Assembly (NCBI GenBank): GCA_035763625.1
Contig: DASUAS010000246.1
Span: forward strand, 1 to 10,521
From: DASUAS01 sp035763625
GTDB lineage: Bacteria > Actinomycetota > Acidimicrobiia > IMCC26256 > DASPTH01
DNA length: 10,521 nt
Reading direction: 5' to 3'
The translations under genes were made by a program, and so were the position numbers. The notes below the pieces were generated by a model. The model was given only the letters and a program-made list of their open reading frames with translations, was not told the origin of the DNA and ran no database searches. Of the stretch, positions 7,551 to 10,521 are shown piece after piece (position 1 is the first letter of the stretch; each line of letters starts with the position of its first letter).

Positions 7551-7951
7551 AGGTCGCGTTCGGCACCGACGAGCACACCGCACTCACCGACGCGGTGCGC
7601 GCCGAGCTCGAGGCACGCGGGCACACGGTGGTGGCGGTCGACGACGGCCAGTGGGTCGAGGTCGGACACGCGGTGGGGGAAGCGGTCGCGGGCGGACAGT
7701 GCGAGACCGGCGTGCTGTTCTGCTGGACGGGGACCGGGGCGTCGATCGCCGCCAACAAGGTGGCGGGCGTGCGCGCCGCCCTCTGCACCGACGCCGCCAC
7801 CGCTGCCGGCGCCCGCACCTGGAACGACGCCAACGTGCTCGTGATGGGATTGCGGCTCACCAGCCCCGAGGTCGCCACGGAGATGCTCGACGCCTGGTTC
7901 GCCACCTCCGCCGATCCTGCCGAGCACGAGGTGATCGCCACCCTGGAGTAG
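7547..7951 (+). CDS. Divergent RpiB/LacAB-family sugar isomerase
   Basis: Small cytosolic isomerase-fold protein of 134 residues; typical RpiB has about 145-160. Family signatures: FGTDEH at the N-terminus, CWTGTGASIAANK (C59 at the catalytic cysteine position), VRAALCTDA and NDANVLVMGLR. Compared with E. coli RpiB as I recall it, the DYPHY segment is gone, the ring-opening histidine of the HND motif is tryptophan (W92-N-D), and the C-terminal arginines that contact the phosphate are missing. I recall actinobacterial relatives with the same CWTGTG and WN signature, so this looks like a subfamily rather than a decaying gene. GTG 7547 overlaps the phosphatase stop (GTGA). Ribose-5-phosphate isomerase activity should not be assumed; an isomerase for an unphosphorylated sugar is one possibility. 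Confidence 0.82.
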   Translation: MKVAFGTDEHTALTDAVRAELEARGHTVVAVDDGQWVEVGHAVGEAVAGGQCETGVLFCWTGTGASIAANKVAGVRAALCTDAATAAGARTWNDANVLVMGLRLTSPEVATEMLDAWFATSADPAEHEVIATLE

Positions 7952-7980
7952 AGCTGGATCCACTTCTCTCACCGTTCGAG

Positions 7981-7993
7981 GGCGTCAAACGCC
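7981..7993 (+). terminator. Small hairpin after the isomerase gene
   Basis: GGCGT and ACGCC pair around a three-base loop, 30 bases after the isomerase stop, with no U-run. Nothing else is recognised in the 97-base gap 7952-8048 apart from the -10 box of the next gene. Weak as a terminator. Confidence 0.25.
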
Positions 7994-8034
7994 GCCGAAG
8001 GGCGCCAAAACGTGAGGCTCGGGATCCACGCGGG

Positions 8035-8040
8035 TAGGTT
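8035..8040 (+). promoter_or_regulatory. -10 box TAGGTT for rnhB
   Basis: TAGGTT (TANNNT, preceded by GGG) ends eight bases before the GTG at 8049, so transcription should begin at or within two bases of the start codon. It supports the longer rnhB start. Confidence 0.45.
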
Positions 8041-8048
8041 CGGCCTCC

Positions 8049-8783
8049 GTGACCGCCGAGCCCGTCACCGCCCCGGTAACCCCCACGACCTCGACGGCCC
8101 CGACGTCCGCGGCGGGCCCGACCCGCAAGATGGGGCCGACGCTGCGGCTGGAGCGGAAGTTCTGGGAGGCCGGCGACAAGGTCGTCGTCGGCATCGACGA
8201 GGTGGGTCGCGGCGCGTGGGCCGGCCCGGTGACCGTCTGCGCGGTGGTGCCGGCGCCCGAGCACGTGCGCGGTGTCCGCGATTCCAAGCAGCTCCTGCGC
8301 CCCGAGCGCGAGAAGGCGGCGCGCGCGGTGCGGCGCTGGGCGCGCGGCATCGGCGTCGGCCACGCGTCGTACGAGGAGTGCGACGAGCTGGGCATGACCG
8401 AGGCGCTGCGCGTCGCCGCCATGCGCGCGCTCGCCGAGCTCGACGTCCAGGGTTTCGTGCCCGACCGCATCGTGCTCGACGGCAACCACGACTACCTGAG
8501 GATGCCGGGCAAGGTCACCACCGTGATCAAGGGTGACGCGAAGTGCCTCGCGGTCGCGGCGGCATCGTGCGTCGCCAAGGTGACGCGTGACGGGATGATG
8601 AGGGACGAGGCGGAGCACTACCCGCCCTACGACTTCGAGTCGAACGTGGGCTATCCGGCGCCGGCGCACAAGCTCGCGCTCGCGGGCTACGGCCCGAGTG
8701 CGATCCACCGCCGGTCGTGGATCTTCATGGAGTCGCTCTGCTGGCGGGGCGTGCCTCCAGCACCGGGACGTCTGTTCATCTAG
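8049..8783 (+). CDS. rnhB: Ribonuclease HII
   Basis: Cytosolic endonuclease that cuts the RNA strand of RNA/DNA hybrids and nicks DNA at single ribonucleotides, starting ribonucleotide excision repair. The 244-residue protein has GIDEVGRGAWAGPV (catalytic D50, E51), RDSKQL, VLDGNHDYL (D144), IKGDAK (D163) and SCVAKVTRD, completing the DEDD active site. The C-terminal PAHKLAL and HRRSW segments are also typical. It is somewhat longer than usual (about 200-220) because of a Thr/Pro/Ala-rich lead of about 27 residues. Starting at the GTG beside the -10 box keeps this lead; ATG 8130 (M28) would remove it. Catalytic residues are intact. It is not visibly in an operon. Confidence 0.95.
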   Translation: MTAEPVTAPVTPTTSTAPTSAAGPTRKMGPTLRLERKFWEAGDKVVVGIDEVGRGAWAGPVTVCAVVPAPEHVRGVRDSKQLLRPEREKAARAVRRWARGIGVGHASYEECDELGMTEALRVAAMRALAELDVQGFVPDRIVLDGNHDYLRMPGKVTTVIKGDAKCLAVAAASCVAKVTRDGMMRDEAEHYPPYDFESNVGYPAPAHKLALAGYGPSAIHRRSWIFMESLCWRGVPPAPGRLFI

Positions 8784-8795
8784 CGGCGTGGCATC

Positions 8796-8801
8796 TAGCG
8801 T
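8796..8801 (+). promoter_or_regulatory. -10 box TAGCGT for the metal-binding protein gene
   Basis: TAGCGT fits TANNNT and would start transcription near 8808, leaving a leader of about 24 bases that contains the ribosome site at 8818-8823. CATCTAGCG occurs twice, at 8777-8785 (spanning the rnhB stop) and 8792-8800. No good -35 is seen. Confidence 0.4.
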
Positions 8802-8817
8802 TGCGGGCACTCCGACC

Positions 8818-8823
8818 AGGAGG
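8818..8823 (+). promoter_or_regulatory. Ribosome binding site AGGAGG deciding the start at 8832
   Basis: A perfect AGGAGG is followed by eight bases and GTG 8832. The earlier in-frame GTG at 8823 shares its first base with this site and could not use it, so translation should start at 8832. It is one of few clear Shine-Dalgarno sites in the window. Confidence 0.75.
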
Positions 8824-8831
8824 TGCACGAC

Positions 8832-9407
8832 GTGGAAGTCGACCTTCCCGAAGTCCATGCGCGAGCGCTCGAGCACGCCCGCCGCTCGATCGCCGGCGTC
8901 TCTGACGACCAGTGGGACACCGTGTCCAACTGCGACGACTGGACGGTGCGCGAGCTGGTGAACCACGTCGTCACCGGCAACTACTGGGCCGCCGAGCTCG
9001 GTTCCGGGCTCACCATCGAGGCGGTCGGCGACCGGCTCGACGGTGACGTGCTCGGCACCGACCCCGTGCGCGTCTACGACGATTCGTCGTTGGTCGCGGC
9101 GGCGGTGTTCCGCGCCGCGGGCGCGATGGACGCGCCGTGCGCGGTGTCGTACGGACCGGTGCCGGGTTCGGTGTACTGCGGGCACCGCTTCCTCGACGTG
9201 CTGATCCACGGGTGGGACGTCGCGCGCTCGACCGGCCAGGACACCACCCTCGATCCCGAGCTGGTGGAGGCCTGCTGGGCGGTGGTCGAGCCGCAGATGG
9301 ACATGGTCGAGGGCAGCGGCATGTTCGGCACGCCCGTCGAGGTCGCCGACGGCGCCGACCTGCAGACCCGGCTGCTCGCGGTGCTCGGCCGCCGAGACGA
9401 GAGGTAG
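8832..9407 (+). CDS. DinB/MDMPI-type metal-binding protein (TIGR03086-like)
   Basis: Cytosolic protein of 191 residues with the four-helix fold of mycothiol-dependent maleylpyruvate isomerases and DinB-like proteins. Visible signatures: WTVRELVNHVV with H45 in the first metal-ligand position, and DVLIHGWDVARSTG with D122 and H126 as the likely remaining ligands. MDMPI itself uses His-Glu-xxx-His, so Asp replaces Glu here. Many actinobacteria carry numerous paralogues, most of unknown reaction; some use mycothiol. The start at GTG 8832 is fixed by the AGGAGG site, trimming three residues from the longest frame. It follows rnhB by 48 bases and has its own -10 box. No substrate can be proposed from the neighbours. 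Confidence 0.8.
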   Translation: MEVDLPEVHARALEHARRSIAGVSDDQWDTVSNCDDWTVRELVNHVVTGNYWAAELGSGLTIEAVGDRLDGDVLGTDPVRVYDDSSLVAAAVFRAAGAMDAPCAVSYGPVPGSVYCGHRFLDVLIHGWDVARSTGQDTTLDPELVEACWAVVEPQMDMVEGSGMFGTPVEVADGADLQTRLLAVLGRRDER

Positions 9408-9421
9408 GCGTGTCGACGCCG

Positions 9422-9427
9422 TAGTGT
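9422..9427 (+). promoter_or_regulatory. -10 box TAGTGT for the Nfu-N-like gene, leaderless
   Basis: TAGTGT is followed by seven bases and the ATG at 9435, so the transcript probably begins at the A of the start codon. There is no ribosome site. Together with the boxes at 2230, 6882 and 8035 it forms a repeated start architecture in this window. Confidence 0.55.
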
Positions 9428-9434
9428 CTGGGGC

Positions 9435-9809
9435 ATGGGCCAGTTCATCACCGTGACCGTGCGCGCGGGCTCGTCCCCGTCGGTGCGCATCTTCGACCTC
9501 AACCGCTCGCTCACCGGCATGGCCATCGAGCGGTACCCGTCGGCGGCCGACGTGCACGAGGGCGACCACCGTCCGCCCGGGGTGCTGGCCCGGCGGCTGT
9601 TCGATCTCGGTGTCACGTCGGTGACGGTGTACTCGAGCGCGGTGGCCGTGGTGGCCCCGGCCGAGCAGTGGGCGACGCTCGAGCCCCAGGTGATCGAGAC
9701 CATCGAGCACCTCTTCGGGTACTACGGCGACGACGCCGGCTGGTCGCCCGACTCGCTGCGCGCGATCGGCGTCGAACCGCTCCCGATCCTCTTCGAAGCG
9801 AACGCGTGA
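9435..9809 (+). CDS. Small protein resembling a stand-alone Nfu N-terminal domain
   Basis: Probable cytosolic protein of 124 residues. The segment NRSLTGMAIERY, then PPGVLARRLFDLGVTSVTVYSSAVAVV and WATLEPQVIETIEHLF follow the layout of the Nfu N-terminal domain, whose members run as a strand, a residue-rich loop, LA-LF-I-GV-SV and W-L-P-I. It has no cysteine and no CxxC, so it cannot itself carry the iron-sulfur cluster that the separate Nfu C-terminal domain binds. It may be an accessory or protein-contact domain. The ATG is fixed by a leaderless -10 box. No Fe-S assembly gene is adjacent. The assignment rests on pattern memory and is moderate. Confidence 0.6.
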   Translation: MGQFITVTVRAGSSPSVRIFDLNRSLTGMAIERYPSAADVHEGDHRPPGVLARRLFDLGVTSVTVYSSAVAVVAPAEQWATLEPQVIETIEHLFGYYGDDAGWSPDSLRAIGVEPLPILFEANA

Positions 9810-9945
9810 CCTGACCAGCGCCTGACCCGAACCGCGCCGGTGACGGGTACTCATCCCTTGACTGTCGTACCCCCCTGTCAGAGCGACGGGTATCGCACGC
9901 CCCGACCGCGACAACCCCCGCTGCTCCACGGCGTCCGACTCCCGC
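9810..9945. other. Gap before the transposase remnant with short repeats, no gene
   Basis: No coding frame is supported here. GACGGGTA occurs directly at 9842-9849 and 9885-9892, and GGGTAC (9845-9850) pairs with GTACCC (9868-9873). TGTCGTACC followed by TGTCA lies at 9864-9880. These may be the left end or promoter of the IS1595 element, but I cannot define a terminal inverted repeat because the right end is not recognisable. Confidence 0.3.
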
Positions 9946-10270
9946 ATGTCGCTCGTGGAGCTGATGGCCGAGTACCCCGACGATGCCACTTGCTTCGAGA
10001 AGCTGTGGCGCGAGCGGTTCTCCCCGGACGGCATTCATGCCCACTGCCCCAAGTGCGACGCGGAGCGGGTGTTCGAGAAGCACCCGATAAGAACCGGGGC
10101 ACCGCGTGGTCGTGCAGCGCGAAGGGCTGCGGACACCACATCCACCCGCTCGCGGGGACGATCTCCGAGAAGTCGTCCACGTCGCTGCACCTGTGGTTCC
10201 ACGCGATGTACGTGATGGCGAGTACGCGGACCCGTTCCGCGTGCTCTACGCCCGCGCCATGGAGGTGTGA
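9946..10270 (+). pseudogene. IS1595-type transposase remnant, frameshifted and internally deleted
   Basis: The start (ATG 9946) reads SLVELMAEYPDDATCFEKL then CPKC, the N-terminal half of the IS1595 zinc ribbon. Near 10085 the frame must shift to continue with AWSCSAKGCGHHIHP, LAGTISEKSS and LWFHAMYVMASTR, a classic IS1595 stretch around 10100-10230. In intact relatives this leads into GISAKQL and then the DDE/DDN catalytic domain; here similarity stops after ASTR. A third frame reads PFRVLYARAMEV to a stop at 10268-10270, which may be the original C-terminus joined by a deletion of most of the catalytic domain. About 325 bases remain of a gene usually near 900, so it cannot make active transposase. 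Confidence 0.78.
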
Positions 10271-10285
10271 GCGACTAGTAGTCGC
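10271..10285. terminator. 15-bp palindrome between converging genes
   Basis: GCGACTAGTAGTCGC is a perfect palindrome around one central base. It starts right after the remnant's TGA and contains the stop (10275-10277) of the minus-strand gene. It could fold on either strand as a GCGAC/GTCGC stem with a five-base loop. No U-run follows, so terminator function is tentative. Confidence 0.35.
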
Positions 10286-10496
10286 GCACGTCGCGCCCGG
10301 AACGGTCCCGTGCTCGATCGTGGGCGCCCGGGTCCACGATCGGTTGAGCCTTCCGGTGCCGCTTCTTGGGCTTCGGGGGGATGGGTTGTGCGACCTTTGA
10401 GATCGCTGCGTCGATCTCATCACGCGCCGGAACCGGGATCGTGATCGGCTCGCCCTTCTTGGGCTGCGTCTCCTCTGTGGGTTCCTTCTCGTCCAT
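10275..10496 (-). CDS. Small charged protein of unknown function beside the transposase remnant
   Basis: I do not recognise this 73-residue protein. It is very hydrophilic: an acidic N-terminus (MDEKEPTEE), a Lys/Pro-rich stretch, a short hydrophobic pattern GEPITIPVPARDEIDAAISKV that may form a strand and helix, then PPKPKKRHRK and an Arg/Asp-rich tail. It has no cysteine, signal peptide or membrane segment. ATG 10496 is supported by GGAGG three bases upstream and a -10-like TACGCT at 10506-10511. It converges on the transposase remnant with four bases between the stops. It could be a passenger gene of the same element or a resident host gene. Coding status is moderately supported by the start signals. 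Confidence 0.55.
   Translation of the reverse strand: MDEKEPTEETQPKKGEPITIPVPARDEIDAAISKVAQPIPPKPKKRHRKAQPIVDPGAHDRARDRSGRDVRDY
10315..10342. repeat. 9-bp perfect inverted repeat inside the small gene
   Basis: CGATCGTGG (10315-10323) and CCACGATCG (10334-10342) flank a ten-base GC-rich loop. It lies within the 3' third of the 73-residue coding frame. It may be chance in GC-rich DNA, an RNA structure, or part of the element's end. Confidence 0.4.
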
Positions 10497-10505
10497 GAGC
10501 CTCCG

Positions 10506-10511
10506 AGCGTA
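10506..10511 (-). promoter_or_regulatory. -10 box TACGCT for the small charged protein
   Basis: TACGCT on the minus strand fits TANNNT and ends nine bases before ATG 10496, with GGAGG between them. Any -35 would lie at or beyond the window edge. Confidence 0.4.
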
Positions 10512-10521
10512 GCCAGTGAGC

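Noticed and set aside
8823..8831. Longer start (GTG 8823) for the metal-binding protein
   Set aside because: It overlaps the AGGAGG site. GTG 8832 has ideal eight-base spacing.
9840..10400. A single 186-residue protein from 9840
   Set aside because: Only the middle (about 10085-10230) matches IS1595 transposase. The ends are out-of-frame readings, so the locus is better described as a broken transposase gene.
1..10521. tRNA, rRNA, CRISPR array or prophage att sites
   Set aside because: I saw no cloverleaf-like segment, rRNA stretch or regularly spaced identical repeats. This was reading by eye, so a covariance-model search would be the decisive check.

Overview
This is a very GC-rich window with GTG starts, GTGA stop/start overlaps and several genes that look leaderless (a TANNNT -10 box 6-8 bases before the start codon). 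That fits a high-GC actinobacterium, possibly class Acidimicrobiia. The taxonomic guess is inference, because the window holds no rRNA or other marker gene.

Layout. (1) From the left edge to about 2223, minus strand: the first ~740 codons of a GH38 alpha-mannosidase, cut by the window edge. (2) 2258-4350, minus strand: a two-gene sensor/regulator unit, kdpD then kdpE, overlapping by GTGA. This KdpD starts directly at its membrane domain and lacks the usual cytoplasmic KdpD/USP input domains. (3) 4399-6786, plus strand, divergent from kdpDE: a KimA-type APC potassium transporter with a duplicated USP-like C-terminal tail. The shared start region holds two 19-bp copies (15/19 identical) of an 11-bp-phased TGACG repeat, the geometry expected of an OmpR/PhoB-family regulator such as KdpE. 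A 17-bp RNA hairpin closes the transporter gene. (4) 6894-7951, plus strand: a translationally coupled pair, a HAD-IB (MtnX-like) phosphatase and a divergent RpiB-like isomerase. (5) 8049-8783: ribonuclease HII. (6) 8832-9407: a DinB/MDMPI-type metal-binding protein. (7) 9435-9809: a small stand-alone protein resembling the Nfu N-terminal domain. (8) 9946-10270: a broken IS1595-type transposase with at least one frameshift and a large internal deletion. A small charged protein gene (10275-10496, minus) converges on it.

How the genes may work together. The most interesting part is 2258-6786. A two-component system normally tied to the KdpFABC potassium pump sits back to back with a KimA-type potassium transporter, with a candidate regulator site at the shared start region. 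The USP-type input domain missing from the sensor has counterparts, in two copies, on the transporter. This suggests a rewired potassium-homeostasis module. The phosphatase/isomerase pair is the second point of interest: the isomerase keeps its fold signature but has lost ring-opening and phosphate-contact residues, while its partner is a phosphatase. The rest of the window is ordinary housekeeping plus a mobile-element relic.
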